DNA of 64,000 nucleotides from Bacillota bacterium (GCA_029226935.1 JAQXYZ010000072.1:1-64000); one strand, 5' to 3'; numbered from the stretch's first letter, positions 17,388-25,327 are shown. Numbers and translations: made by a program. Notes: a model not told the origin generated them from the letters alone.

Positions 17388-17573
17388 ATGGAAAATTTAT
17401 CGGAACTTGATTTACAGAATCTCCGTCACTTGATTGGCGGCTATGACGTGACTCACTGCAAAATGAAGGAATACGCATCCTGCGCAACAGATACGCAGAT
17501 AAAACAGTTTTTTGAAAAGGGAGCAAAATCTGCTCTGGACAATAAAAATCAGCTGATGAAGTTTTTGCAGTAG
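17388..17573 (+). CDS. Small protein, possible spore-coat (CotF-like) helical protein
   Basis: 61 residues, mostly predicted helix, with LDLQNLRHLIGGYDVTHCKMKEYA and ATDTQIKQFFEKGAKSAL segments. The pattern (short helices, a DxxxK/QLM ending) is like the first half of the ferritin-like coat F domain. Its SD lies in the stem of a 19-bp hairpin, so expression may be conditional. A second small helical protein starts 12 nt downstream, and the two together approach the length of one CotF domain. I infer a sporulation or coat role from family resemblance only; the resemblance is weak for this member. Confidence 0.55.
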   Translation: MENLSELDLQNLRHLIGGYDVTHCKMKEYASCATDTQIKQFFEKGAKSALDNKNQLMKFLQ

Positions 17574-17585
17574 GAGGTAAGGAAA

Positions 17586-17846
17586 ATGCAGATGAATGAA
17601 AAGACGATGGTAGCAGATACACTGACCGGTATCAATGGAGAATTGGTACGCTTTGGAGAAATGATTGCACAGACAGAAAATAAGGAATTAAAACAGACTT
17701 TAAAGCAGTTCAGAAATACCTGTGAGCAGTCACAGGAGGAGTTATACGGACTTGCAAGGGAAAAGTCTTATTATGTGCCTGCTTCTAAGGCAACCAAGGA
17801 AGAGGTGGATCATGTAAGAAGTCTGTTCACCAGCGGCACACTTTAG
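17586..17846 (+). CDS. CotF-like spore coat protein
   Basis: 86 residues, all helical, resembling the C-terminal half of coat F family proteins: an N-terminal helix with DTLTGINGELVRFGEMIAQ, then NKELKQTLKQFRNTCEQSQEELYGLAREKSYYVPA, where the last part matches the conserved Y-x-x-P/A ending of CotF. GGAGG lies 8 nt before ATG 17586; ATG 17592 is the alternative. It forms a two-gene unit with the 61-residue protein and ends in a clear terminator. CotF-type proteins are found in the spore coat of Bacillus and in many clostridia, including copies of unknown location. Confidence 0.65.
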   Translation: MQMNEKTMVADTLTGINGELVRFGEMIAQTENKELKQTLKQFRNTCEQSQEELYGLAREKSYYVPASKATKEEVDHVRSLFTSGTL

Positions 17847-17850
17847 AAGG

Positions 17851-17885
17851 AAAAGAGGATGACCATAGCGCCATCCTCTTTTTAA
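17851..17885 (+). terminator. Terminator after the coat-like pair
   Basis: AAAAGAGGATG (17851-17861) pairs with CATCCTCTTTT (17872-17882), followed by more T. It lies 5 nt after the stop and 22 nt before the end of the convergent rqcH, and can act on both strands. Confidence 0.8.
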
Positions 17886-17907
17886 ATTCATGAAATAATA
17901 CTTGCAA

Positions 17908-19668
17908 CTACTTATTTTCCAGTTGTTGAATTTCTGAAATGTCTGTATCAATCATCATGGAATAATTGGTGTAGTAGACTACGAAGCCGGGTTTTCCGCC
18001 ACTTGGCTTTTTCACATTTTTCTTTTCTGTATAGTCAATTTCCACCTTTTCCTGACCGCGGGCTTTAGAGTAGTAGGCTGCCAGCCTTGCCGCATCTTCA
18101 AAGGTGCTGTCAGGAAGAACGGCTCCTTCGGATTTTACGATTACATGAGAACCCGGAATTCCCTTAGTATGAAACCACCAGTCATTTCCATTTGCAAACT
18201 TAAAGGTCAATTCATCATTCTGATAATTATTTTTTCCTACATAAATGTGGAAACCATCCCGGCTGATATAGTGGAAGGGCTTGCTGGTAAATTTGTTTTT
18301 CCGGGAGCTGCCCTTTCTGCGAATGTAGCCGCTCACAATCAATTCCTCTTTAATCTGTGCCAGATCATCCTCTAACAGGGCAATGTCAAGGGAAGTTTGA
18401 ATGGATTCCAGATGGTCTATTTCCTCCTTTACCTGCTCAGTAAGCTGGGAGAGGGCTTCATAGGTACGTTTTAGTTTACCATATTTGTCAAAATATCTTT
18501 TGGCATTTTCTGATGCACTTAGCAGTGGATCCAAGGGAATTGTAATCATTTCATTTGTGTAATAATTCATTGCATCCAAAGAACGTGCACCGGGAGCAGC
18601 CTCATATCCGTAAGTGTTTAAAAGCTCTCCGTAGATCCGGTATTTATCTTTCTTTTCAGTATCCGTCATTTGCTTAAGCTGTAGGTCATATTTTCTGACA
18701 TTGCGTTCCAGAGCCGTCTGGACAATCCGGCGCAGATCGGAAGATTTCTGACGGATACGCGTAATCATATTTTTTTCGGCATAATATTGTTCCAAAAGCA
18801 AGCTGATGGAATCAAAGCTTTTTATGCTGTCATTTGCGTACATGGTAAGAGACAGGGGAGCATATTCTACCGGAGAACCATTTTCATAAATAATAGAGGG
18901 GGAGAAATCTCCGGTTTTTACCTGTTCAATCATCTTAAAAAAGGATTGATACAGGCGGATTAGGGTTTCTTCGCCATCCGGTGTTTCCGTAAAACAGGCA
19001 GTAGAAAGATCTCCGTCTATACCTGCGCGATAGCATAGCTCATGTGCAATCAAAGGCGAAAGTCCCGTATAGCTGCTATAAAGCGCTTTGTAAACGGGCA
19101 TATTTTTACTTTTCATTGCCGAACAAAAAGATGAAAGCTCCAGCGCAAGGGGGTCCTGCTTTTCGGTGGTCTGGGGGATGAAATAGGTTCTCCCTGGCAA
19201 TACCTCGCGGACGGAACTGACCATGCCGGAAATATGCTTGATGCTGTCAATAATCATATCCTCTTCATTTACAAAAATAAGATTGCTGTGCTTACCCATA
19301 AGTTCTATAATCAGCCGCTTATGGCAAAGATCCCCCATCTCGTTCAGATGTTCCACATGAAGCTGAATGATGCGTTCCAATCCGGGCTGGGTAATTGCGA
19401 TAATCCTGCCGTTTTGCAAGTGCTTTCTGAGCAGCATACAAAAACCCGGTGCAGTCATGGGACTGGGTTTGTTGGTTTCAGTCAGATATATAAAAGGAAG
19501 AGAAGCGTCTGCAGAGATCAGAAGACGTTTCTGCCCGCCGTCGGTAGTTTTTATGGTAAGCAGCAATTCGTCATTTTCCGGCTGGGCAATTTTGTAGATA
19601 CGCCCACCGACTAAAGTAGTACATAATTCTTTTGCAACTGCTGCAATAGTAATTCCGTCAAAAGCCAT
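17908..19668 (-). CDS. rqcH: Ribosome quality control factor RqcH (NFACT family, Rqc2 homologue)
   Basis: 586 residues. RqcH binds stalled 50S subunits carrying peptidyl-tRNA and recruits tRNA-Ala to add C-terminal Ala tails that mark the nascent chain for degradation. Domains in order are NFACT-N (1-about 200), HhH, a coiled coil (about 290-430) and NFACT-R with GNDWWFHTKGIPGSHV near 490. At the position of the DR pair known to be essential in Bacillus RqcH (D97/R98) this protein has Glu98-Arg99. Older annotation calls such proteins fibronectin-binding (FbpA). AAGGAG lies before ATG 19668. It is divergent from the yicC-remA-gmk-rpoZ operon, as in Bacillus where yloA lies near yloC. Confidence 0.92.
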   Translation of the reverse strand: MAFDGITIAAVAKELCTTLVGGRIYKIAQPENDELLLTIKTTDGGQKRLLISADASLPFIYLTETNKPSPMTAPGFCMLLRKHLQNGRIIAITQPGLERIIQLHVEHLNEMGDLCHKRLIIELMGKHSNLIFVNEEDMIIDSIKHISGMVSSVREVLPGRTYFIPQTTEKQDPLALELSSFCSAMKSKNMPVYKALYSSYTGLSPLIAHELCYRAGIDGDLSTACFTETPDGEETLIRLYQSFFKMIEQVKTGDFSPSIIYENGSPVEYAPLSLTMYANDSIKSFDSISLLLEQYYAEKNMITRIRQKSSDLRRIVQTALERNVRKYDLQLKQMTDTEKKDKYRIYGELLNTYGYEAAPGARSLDAMNYYTNEMITIPLDPLLSASENAKRYFDKYGKLKRTYEALSQLTEQVKEEIDHLESIQTSLDIALLEDDLAQIKEELIVSGYIRRKGSSRKNKFTSKPFHYISRDGFHIYVGKNNYQNDELTFKFANGNDWWFHTKGIPGSHVIVKSEGAVLPDSTFEDAARLAAYYSKARGQEKVEIDYTEKKNVKKPSGGKPGFVVYYTNYSMMIDTDISEIQQLENK

Positions 19669-19743
19669 ATGGATGCTCCTTTACTTACAATATGAACAAT
19701 AATTATAGTATATATCATCCGCAGGAATACCACAACTGAAACC

Positions 19744-19772
19744 TTGACGTTTGAGAATGCTTCGCCTATAAT
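19744..19772 (+). promoter_or_regulatory. Promoter of yicC-remA-gmk-rpoZ
   Basis: TTGACG (19744-19749), 17-nt spacer, perfect TATAAT (19767-19772). Predicted start at about 19779, exactly where the 5' arm of the structured leader begins. Confidence 0.8.
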
Positions 19773-19777
19773 ATAGT

Positions 19778-19858
19778 GGAGTACGTAACGGGGGATAAAG
19801 CACGTTTTTGGGCGTAAATAGGTTACGACTCCTAATTATGAAGGTACAAAAGCAGGAG
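19778..19858 (+). promoter_or_regulatory. Structured 5' leader with mutually exclusive stems, riboswitch-like
   Basis: GGAGT-A-CGTAAC (19778-19789) pairs with GTTACGACTCC (19822-19832) over 11 bp with one bulged A, closing a 32-nt G-rich loop. The same CTCCT (19829-19833) can instead pair with AGGAG (19854-19858), the SD of yicC. The two states exclude each other, the usual logic of a translational switch. It does not match the consensus of riboswitch classes I could recall (T-box, purine, ppGpp/PRPP ykkC, c-di-GMP, ZTP, THF). A ligand or protein partner is unknown. Confidence 0.5.
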
Positions 19859-19865
19859 GCATAGC

Positions 19866-20744
19866 ATGATTAAAAGCATGACTGGATTCGGCAGATGTGA
19901 GGTACAGGAAGCCGACCGTAAAATCACTGTGGAGATGAAAGCTGTTAATCACAGGTATCTGGACGTGAACATTAAGATGCCAAAGAAACTTAATTTCTTT
20001 GAAGCAGCAATCAGAAGTGAACTCAAAAACTATATACAGAGGGGAAAGGTAGATATTTTCATTACCTATGAGGACTTTACGGAAACCAATGTATGTGTCA
20101 AGTACAACAGGGAGCTTGCAGCAGAATACATGAAGTATTTAAATCAGATGGCAGAAGATTTTTCAATGGATAATGACGTGAGAATTTCCTGCCTGTCAAG
20201 GTATCCGGAAGTGCTTACAATGGAGGAGCAGACGATTGATGAGGAGGCACTTTGGCAGCTGCTTGACAAAGCAATCAAAGGGGCTGCAGAGAACTTTGTA
20301 GAAACCAGAATCAAGGAGGGGGAGCATCTTAAGGATGACCTTCTTGGTAAACTGGATGGGATGCTTACAAATGTAGATTTTATTACGGAGCGTTCCCCTC
20401 AGATTATTACTGAATACAAGCAGAAGCTGGAAGAGAAGGTCAGAGATCTGCTTGAGGACACCAAGGTGGATGAGAACAGACTGTTAATGGAAGTCACCAT
20501 TTTTGCGGACAGAGTCTGTGTGGATGAAGAACTGGTCAGACTAAAAAGCCATATAGAAACAACGAAGGAGACCCTTATTCAGGGTGGAAGCATTGGCAGA
20601 AAGCTTGACTTTATCGCACAGGAAATGAATCGGGAGGCAAATACCATTCTGTCCAAGTCCAATGATTTGGAAATTTCCAATCATGCAATCGAGTTAAAGA
20701 CTGAAATTGAGAAGGTAAGGGAGCAGATTCAGAACATTGAGTAA
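19866..20744 (+). CDS. yicC: YicC/YloC family endoribonuclease
   Basis: 292 residues, full length. It begins with the hallmark MIKSMTGFGR and has the YicC N-terminal domain followed by the DUF1847 C-terminal domain with EVTIFADRVCVDEELVRLKSHI and ending in the conserved GRKLDFIAQEMNREANTILSKSND signature. YicC proteins of E. coli and YloC of Bacillus are Mn-dependent endoribonucleases involved in RNA decay. The gene opens the conserved yicC-remA-gmk-rpoZ cluster; its SD GCAGGAGGC may be masked by the upstream leader. Positions agree with Bacillus yloC. Confidence 0.94.
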   Translation: MIKSMTGFGRCEVQEADRKITVEMKAVNHRYLDVNIKMPKKLNFFEAAIRSELKNYIQRGKVDIFITYEDFTETNVCVKYNRELAAEYMKYLNQMAEDFSMDNDVRISCLSRYPEVLTMEEQTIDEEALWQLLDKAIKGAAENFVETRIKEGEHLKDDLLGKLDGMLTNVDFITERSPQIITEYKQKLEEKVRDLLEDTKVDENRLLMEVTIFADRVCVDEELVRLKSHIETTKETLIQGGSIGRKLDFIAQEMNREANTILSKSNDLEISNHAIELKTEIEKVREQIQNIE

Positions 20745-20770
20745 TATACTCGACAATCAGGGGAATATTC

Positions 20771-21031
20771 ATGAATAAGCTGATTCATATAGGGTTTGGA
20801 AATATTGTAAATGTGGGTAAGATTATCGCGATTGTAAGTCCTGACTCCGCGCCTGTTAAGCGTCTGGTACAGAAGGCAAAAGAAGCAGGAACAGCAATTG
20901 ATGCGACTCAGGGGAGAAAAACAAAAGCCGTGCTTGTAATGGAGAACAGCCAGTTAGTGCTTTCAGCACTTTTACCGGAGACGATTGCACAAAGGGCACA
21001 GGCGGAAAGCAGAGATGAAGATGAAGCATAG
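20771..21031 (+). CDS. remA: DUF370 protein RemA (extracellular matrix regulator)
   Basis: 86 residues. RemA in Bacillus is a DNA-binding oligomer that activates matrix and osmoprotection genes. The family signature NKLIHIGFGNIVNVGKIIAI is at the N-terminus, followed by SAPVKRLVQKAKEAGTAIDATQGRKTKAVLV; the conserved Arg residues in this segment contact DNA. An AGGGGA SD precedes the ATG. It lies 26 nt after yicC and its end overlaps the start of gmk by 17 nt, so translation is probably coupled. The last ten residues are acidic and unconserved. Confidence 0.9.
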   Translation: MNKLIHIGFGNIVNVGKIIAIVSPDSAPVKRLVQKAKEAGTAIDATQGRKTKAVLVMENSQLVLSALLPETIAQRAQAESRDEDEA

Positions 21032-21644
21032 AGGAATATTGATTGTAGTTTCAGGCTTCTCAGGGGCAGGAAAAGGCACATTGATGAAGCAGTTGGTACA
21101 CAGCTATGACAATTATGCATTGTCTGTGTCAATGACCACAAGGACGCCCAGACCGGGAGAAGAAGAAGGGAAAGAGTATTTTTTTGTAAGTAAGGAAGAG
21201 TTTGAAAAGTGTATCAGCCAGGACGGACTGATTGAGTATGCCAGTTATTGTGACAATTATTATGGGACACCCAGAGAGTATGTGGAGAAACAGCTGGAAA
21301 AGGGCAGAGATGTTATCCTGGAAATAGAAATTCAGGGAGCTCTTAAGGTAAAGGAGAAGTTTCCCACTGCGCTTTTAATGTTTGTCATGCCGCCCAATGC
21401 AACAGAGTTGAAGAAACGTCTTGAAGGCAGGGGAACGGAGAGCAAAGAGGTCATCGCCAAAAGACTGAAGAGGGCAGTAGAGGAAGCAGAAGGAATTGAA
21501 AAGTACGATTTTATTGTGATTAATGATAAACTGGAGGAATGTGTCATACAGATGCATTCGTTGATTCAGGCAGCGCATTTTACTCCTGATAGAAATGAGG
21601 AGCTGATTGATAATATGAGAAAGGAACTGGAAGAATTAAACTGA
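21015..21644 (+). CDS. gmk: Guanylate kinase
   Basis: 209 residues. It phosphorylates GMP or dGMP to the diphosphate with ATP, and is a target of (p)ppGpp in Firmicutes. Visible: P-loop GFSGAGKGT, the GMP-binding segment with SMTTRTPRPGE and EGKEYFFV, the base-specific EYASYCDNYYGT loop and EIEIQGA. The start is ATG 21015 (or 21021), overlapping remA; a longer frame from 20985 lies wholly inside remA. GGAAAG serves as SD. It sits in an operon whose leader looks switch-like, so a purine-nucleotide signal is conceivable but unproven. Confidence 0.95.
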   Translation: MKMKHRGILIVVSGFSGAGKGTLMKQLVHSYDNYALSVSMTTRTPRPGEEEGKEYFFVSKEEFEKCISQDGLIEYASYCDNYYGTPREYVEKQLEKGRDVILEIEIQGALKVKEKFPTALLMFVMPPNATELKKRLEGRGTESKEVIAKRLKRAVEEAEGIEKYDFIVINDKLEECVIQMHSLIQAAHFTPDRNEELIDNMRKELEELN

Positions 21645-21669
21645 TTCTTCCCAATGAAAGGAGAAAAAA

Positions 21670-21903
21670 ATGTTACATCCATCTTATTCCGATTTAATGA
21701 AAGTAGTAAACAGTGAGGTTGAGCCGGGGGAAGCGCCTGTTGTCAACAGCAGGTATTCCATTGTTATGGCTACCTCTAAAAGAGCGAGACAGATTATTGC
21801 AGGGGAGGAACCGCTGGTAAATACCAAAGATGCCAAGCCGCTTTCTGTTGCCGTTGAGGAATTAAGACAGGGAAAGATCAAGATTCTCTCTGACGAAGAG
21901 TAA
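21670..21903 (+). CDS. rpoZ: RNA polymerase omega subunit
   Basis: 77 residues, normal for Firmicutes. Omega helps fold and assemble the beta' subunit. The core motif NSRYSIVMATSKRARQI is intact, as is KPLSVAVEEL. AAGGAG lies 7 nt before the ATG and 26 nt separates it from gmk, the same order as in Bacillus. The beta'-contact Arg residues are present. A hairpin after the stop probably ends the operon. Confidence 0.93.
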   Translation: MLHPSYSDLMKVVNSEVEPGEAPVVNSRYSIVMATSKRARQIIAGEEPLVNTKDAKPLSVAVEELRQGKIKILSDEE

Positions 21904-21938
21904 TTTTCAGTCAGTCAGATCGATTAATCCAAAGACAT

Positions 21939-21967
21939 AACGCTGCCACGCAAAGCGTGACAGCGTT
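21939..21967 (+). terminator. Hairpin after rpoZ, weak terminator
   Basis: AACGCTG with CAGCGTT outside and CACGC with GCGTG inside, separated by one C/A mismatch; loop AAA. The T-tract is poor (TTTCTGT), so termination may be partial. Confidence 0.5.
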
Positions 21968-22050
21968 TCTGTATCATGTTGTAAACAAAATGGTATAGAA
22001 ATATTGAAGCGGTATCGCAGGCACAGATGGTAATATGCAAGGGAGATATT

Positions 22051-23379
22051 ATGAAAGTATTATTTGTTTCACTGGGGTGTGACAAGAATCTGGTGGATTC
22101 AGAGGTCATGCTTGGAATGCTGGCAGATCAGGGCTATCAGTTTACTGACGATGAAGCAGAGGCAGAGGCGGTGGTGGTAAATACCTGTTGCTTTATTAAT
22201 GATGCCAAGGAAGAAAGCATTAATACCATACTTGAAATGGCAGAATTAAAGAAAACAGGACAGATCAGGGCACTGGTGGTAACCGGATGCCTTGCACAAC
22301 GATATTGTGAGGAAATCAGACAGGAAATACCGGAAGTGGATGCCATTGTTGGAACCACTGCTATTGAGAGCATTACCCAGACTTTGGAAGAAATCCTGAA
22401 AGGAAAACCGGAAAATCATTTGGAAACGTTGGATAAAGCACCTGTAGGCGGAAGAAAGCGCATAGTTACCACCGGTGGGCATTATGCATATCTCAAAATT
22501 GCAGAGGGCTGTGATAAACACTGTACTTATTGCATTATTCCCAAGGTCAGGGGAAATTACAGGAGTGTTCCCATGGAGCAACTGTTGAAGGAAGCGTCGG
22601 AGCTTGTTGCAGGAGGTGTGAAAGAACTGATTCTGGTAGCACAGGAAACGACTCTCTATGGTGTGGATTTATATGGAGAGAAACGACTGCCTTTGCTCTT
22701 AAGAAATTTATGCAGGATAGAAGGGCTGGAGTGGATTAGGGTTTTATACTGTTATCCGGAGGAGATTACCGAAGAACTTATTCAGGTCATCGGGGAAGAA
22801 AAGAAAATCTGCCATTACCTTGATATTCCTATACAGAGTGGCAGTGATGCTGTTTTAAAAAGAATGGGAAGGCGGACAGATACTGCACAGATTAAGGCAA
22901 TGGTGCAGAGACTGAGAGAGAAGATCCCGGATATCTGTATACGGACCACATTGATTTCCGGATTCCCGGGAGAAACAGAGGAAGATCATGAGAAAACCAT
23001 GATGTTTGTTGATGAAATGGAATTTGACAGGCTTGGAGTATTTGCGTACTCTGAGGAAGAGGGTACCCCTGCAGCGCAGATGCCTGAACAGGTACCGGAA
23101 GAGATCAAAGAACAGCGCAGGGATGAAATCATGGAACTGCAGCAGGAGATTGCATTTGACGAGGCAGATCAGATGATTGGAAGGCGGCTAAAAGCTATGA
23201 TAGAGGGAAAGGTTGCAGATGAGGATGCCTATGTTGCCCGTACCTATAAGGATGCCCCCTCCGTAGATGGGTATCTTTTTGTGAACACAGAAAGACAGCT
23301 GATGAGCGGAGATTTTGTGGATGTAGTCATAACCGGTTCTAACGAATATGATTTGATAGGAGAAATTGCTGCCGAGTAA
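22051..23379 (+). CDS. rimO: Ribosomal protein S12 (uS12) methylthiotransferase RimO
   Basis: 442 residues. RimO is a radical SAM enzyme that adds a methylthio group to a conserved Asp of uS12. Three Cys for the auxiliary cluster occur in the N-terminal UPF0004 domain (SLGCDKN, NTCCF, GCLAQR). The radical SAM motif CDKHCTYC is near residue 152, followed by SGSDAVLKRMGR, and a TRAM domain ends the protein. The VSLGCDKNLVDSE N-terminus is diagnostic for RimO rather than MiaB. ATG 22051 lies after AAGGGAG; the longer frame from 22027 has no SD. pgsA follows by 24 nt. Confidence 0.95.
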   Translation: MKVLFVSLGCDKNLVDSEVMLGMLADQGYQFTDDEAEAEAVVVNTCCFINDAKEESINTILEMAELKKTGQIRALVVTGCLAQRYCEEIRQEIPEVDAIVGTTAIESITQTLEEILKGKPENHLETLDKAPVGGRKRIVTTGGHYAYLKIAEGCDKHCTYCIIPKVRGNYRSVPMEQLLKEASELVAGGVKELILVAQETTLYGVDLYGEKRLPLLLRNLCRIEGLEWIRVLYCYPEEITEELIQVIGEEKKICHYLDIPIQSGSDAVLKRMGRRTDTAQIKAMVQRLREKIPDICIRTTLISGFPGETEEDHEKTMMFVDEMEFDRLGVFAYSEEEGTPAAQMPEQVPEEIKEQRRDEIMELQQEIAFDEADQMIGRRLKAMIEGKVADEDAYVARTYKDAPSVDGYLFVNTERQLMSGDFVDVVITGSNEYDLIGEIAAE

Positions 23380-23403
23380 GGCGCAGATGAATGGAGGAGA
23401 AAG

Positions 23404-23937
23404 ATGAACTTACCTAATAAACTTACCATGTTTCGAGTAATACTAATCCCTTTTTTTATAGTATTTTTGTTGGTACCAATTACACCCTTTGACAAGTGGA
23501 TTGCACTTTCAATTTTTATTGTTGCAAGTCTTACGGATCTTCTGGATGGAAAAATTGCGCGAAAGTATAATCTGGTTACAAATTTTGGAAAATTTATGGA
23601 TCCGCTTGCAGATAAGCTGTTAGTATGTTCGGCACTGATTTGTTTGATTGAGCTGAATAAGATACCTGCATGGATGGTTATTATTATTATTGCAAGAGAA
23701 TTTATTATCAGTGGTTTCAGACTGGTAGCTTCAGATAACGGAGTGGTAATCGCAGCAAGTTACTGGGGAAAATTCAAGACCACCTTCCAGATGGTGGCTG
23801 TGTGCCTTCTGATTGCAGATATTCAGGCAATTAATGTGGTTACACAGATTGTTCTTTGGATTGCAGTGATTTTAACCGTGGTTTCACTGATTGATTATCT
23901 GATTAAGAATAAGGGTGTCATGAAAGAAAAAAAATAA
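23404..23937 (+). CDS. pgsA: CDP-diacylglycerol-glycerol-3-phosphate 3-phosphatidyltransferase
   Basis: 177 residues with four or five membrane helices. It makes phosphatidylglycerol phosphate, the committed step to phosphatidylglycerol and cardiolipin. The CDP-alcohol phosphotransferase signature D-G-x2-A-R-x8-G-x3-D-x3-D is complete (DLLDGKIARK, then FGKFMDPLADK). The N-terminus NLPNKLTMFRVILIP is typical of PgsA. GGAGGAG precedes the ATG. Order rimO-pgsA-cinA-recA is similar to that in Bacillus. Confidence 0.94.
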   Translation: MNLPNKLTMFRVILIPFFIVFLLVPITPFDKWIALSIFIVASLTDLLDGKIARKYNLVTNFGKFMDPLADKLLVCSALICLIELNKIPAWMVIIIIAREFIISGFRLVASDNGVVIAASYWGKFKTTFQMVAVCLLIADIQAINVVTQIVLWIAVILTVVSLIDYLIKNKGVMKEKK

Positions 23938-23970
23938 TCGGGAAATTTTAGTGGCAGTGTGGAGATTGAA

Positions 23971-24450
23971 ATGGAAACAGAGCGTTCAGTGGAAGAACTG
24001 ATTGTGGAACAGTTAAAAGCAAAGGGATGGCATGTGACCTGCGCAGAATCCTGTACAGGAGGTATGGTGGCATCTACGCTGGTAAATGTAGCCGGAGCAT
24101 CCCAGGTGTTTGATGAAAGCTATGTGACTTACGCGAATTCTTCTAAAAACAGGCTTCTTGGCGTACAGCAGGAGGCTTTGGAAAAATTCGGGGCAGTAAG
24201 CAGGCAGGTGGCGTATCAGATGGCAGAGGGAGCAGCCATGGCAGCCGGAGCAGAGACAGCTATTGCCGTTACCGGAATTGCCGGACCGGACGGTGGAACG
24301 CCGGAAAAGCCTGTAGGGTTGGTTTATATAGGATGTTCTGTAAATGGGGAAATTACAGTTGAGGAACATCATTTTAAAGGAAGTCGTCTTGAGATTAGAA
24401 GGCAGACTACACAGGAAGCATTGAAACTGCTTTACCGCTGTCTGAAATAG
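23971..24450 (+). CDS. Nicotinamide-nucleotide amidase (PncC / CinA C-terminal domain)
   Basis: 159 residues: a stand-alone CinA C-terminal domain that deamidates NMN to nicotinate mononucleotide in NAD salvage. The catalytic segment CAESCTGGMVAS and the second motif AVTGIAGPDGGTPEKPVG are intact. Full CinA (about 410 residues) also has an N-terminal MoCF-like domain; here it is absent. ATG 23971 lies 6 nt after GGAG; the frame extends to GTG 23959 but that start has no SD. It stands upstream of recA, as cinA does in Bacillus and Streptococcus, but with another gene between. Confidence 0.9.
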   Translation: METERSVEELIVEQLKAKGWHVTCAESCTGGMVASTLVNVAGASQVFDESYVTYANSSKNRLLGVQQEALEKFGAVSRQVAYQMAEGAAMAAGAETAIAVTGIAGPDGGTPEKPVGLVYIGCSVNGEITVEEHHFKGSRLEIRRQTTQEALKLLYRCLK

Positions 24451-24474
24451 AAGATAGGCGGAAAATCAGTCTTT

Positions 24475-24514
24475 CCTATGGAATGCCTCACAGAATGGAA
24501 GGCATAGGTTTTTT
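24475..24514 (+). terminator. Terminator-like hairpin abutting the next start codon
   Basis: CCTATG (24475-24480) pairs with CATAGG (24503-24508), with an inner CCT/AGG; an alternative fold pairs ATGCCT with AGGCAT. Six T (24509-24514) follow and the ATG of the next gene begins at 24515. It probably ends the rimO-pgsA-pncC transcript and may limit expression of the next gene. Confidence 0.6.
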
Positions 24515-25297
24515 ATGAAAAAAGAGTGGAGTGGCAAGAAGACAGCGGCTGTAATATGTGGGTGTTTAGGCGCCGGAATCATATTGCTGGTTACTTTTTA
24601 TATCAGTGTGTTTCAGTTGGTAAGAGGAGTCCTTGTGCTTGAAAGAAAGTATGGCGGTAATATTGCTTCGGAATATTACGAGTTCCATAATGAAGTAAAG
24701 AATAACTTATCTTATCAAGTCAGGTTTGAAGACTATGAGGAAAAATTTGGAGACAGCAAAAACAGTTCTGTTGACATCGCCTATCCGGTAGTTTACGGAA
24801 AAGATGATTTTACAGCAGTCAATAAAATTATTCAAAAAGAAATCGGTAAAGTGAAGTCCTATGTAGAGTCCGTGGCAGGTCAGTTGGGAAAAAGCGAAGA
24901 GTTTGAATTTGATGGAGAGTGCTATGTGACCTATATGGATGAGGAACTCTTAAGCATTATCTATGTGGAGTATGGCTATTTGAATGATGAAGTCTACGAA
25001 AGCTATGTGGTTTCGGTTAACATTGACATGGAAAGCAAGATGGCGCTTACCAATACGCAGCTGCTTGATATTGATGATGAATTTTCTATTGATTTCAGGG
25101 AACGATGTGAAAAACAAAATGGCAGTATTGAATTGCTCAATTATTATTCTGACCAGAATATTACACAGATGCTTACCTCGGAGGAGCATTTGATCATATT
25201 CTATACACCACTGGGAATGGAAGTGGGATTTAATTATTATGGCGGCTGGGTAACGGTTACTTATCGGGATTACGGAAAATATCAAAAACAACTGTAA
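24515..25297 (+). CDS. Membrane-anchored DUF3298-like protein
   Basis: 260 residues: cytoplasmic KKEWSGKK, one membrane helix (about 12-38), then an extracytoplasmic domain. The domain has the layout of the DUF4163/DUF3298 pair found in RsiV-like anti-sigma factors and lysozyme-binding proteins: an early strand-rich part with SVDIAYPVVYG, and a later part with TNTQLLDIDDEF and the conserved IIFYTPLGMEVGFNYYGGWV ending. No sigma factor gene is adjacent, and the short N-terminus has no anti-sigma domain, so I do not call it RsiV. The SD is poor and lies in a hairpin. A perfect terminator follows at once. Confidence 0.6.
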   Translation: MKKEWSGKKTAAVICGCLGAGIILLVTFYISVFQLVRGVLVLERKYGGNIASEYYEFHNEVKNNLSYQVRFEDYEEKFGDSKNSSVDIAYPVVYGKDDFTAVNKIIQKEIGKVKSYVESVAGQLGKSEEFEFDGECYVTYMDEELLSIIYVEYGYLNDEVYESYVVSVNIDMESKMALTNTQLLDIDDEFSIDFRERCEKQNGSIELLNYYSDQNITQMLTSEEHLIIFYTPLGMEVGFNYYGGWVTVTYRDYGKYQKQL

Positions 25298-25326
25298 AAG
25301 GCAGAGCAATGGCTTTGCCTTTTTTT
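25296..25326 (+). terminator. Terminator after the DUF3298-like gene
   Basis: AAAAGGCA pairs with TGCCTTTT and the stem continues inward (GAGC with GGCT) to about 12 bp, loop AATG, followed by a run of T. The stem begins within the stop codon. Confidence 0.9.
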
Positions 25327-25327
25327 G

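Noticed and set aside
19778..19858. Naming the yicC leader as a known riboswitch class
   Set aside because: It lacks conserved cores I know for purine, ykkC-type, c-di-GMP, ZTP, THF or preQ1 elements; kept as unclassified.
24515..25297. Anti-sigma factor RsiV
   Set aside because: Extracytoplasmic domain is similar in layout, but there is no anti-sigma segment at the N-terminus and no sigma gene next to it.
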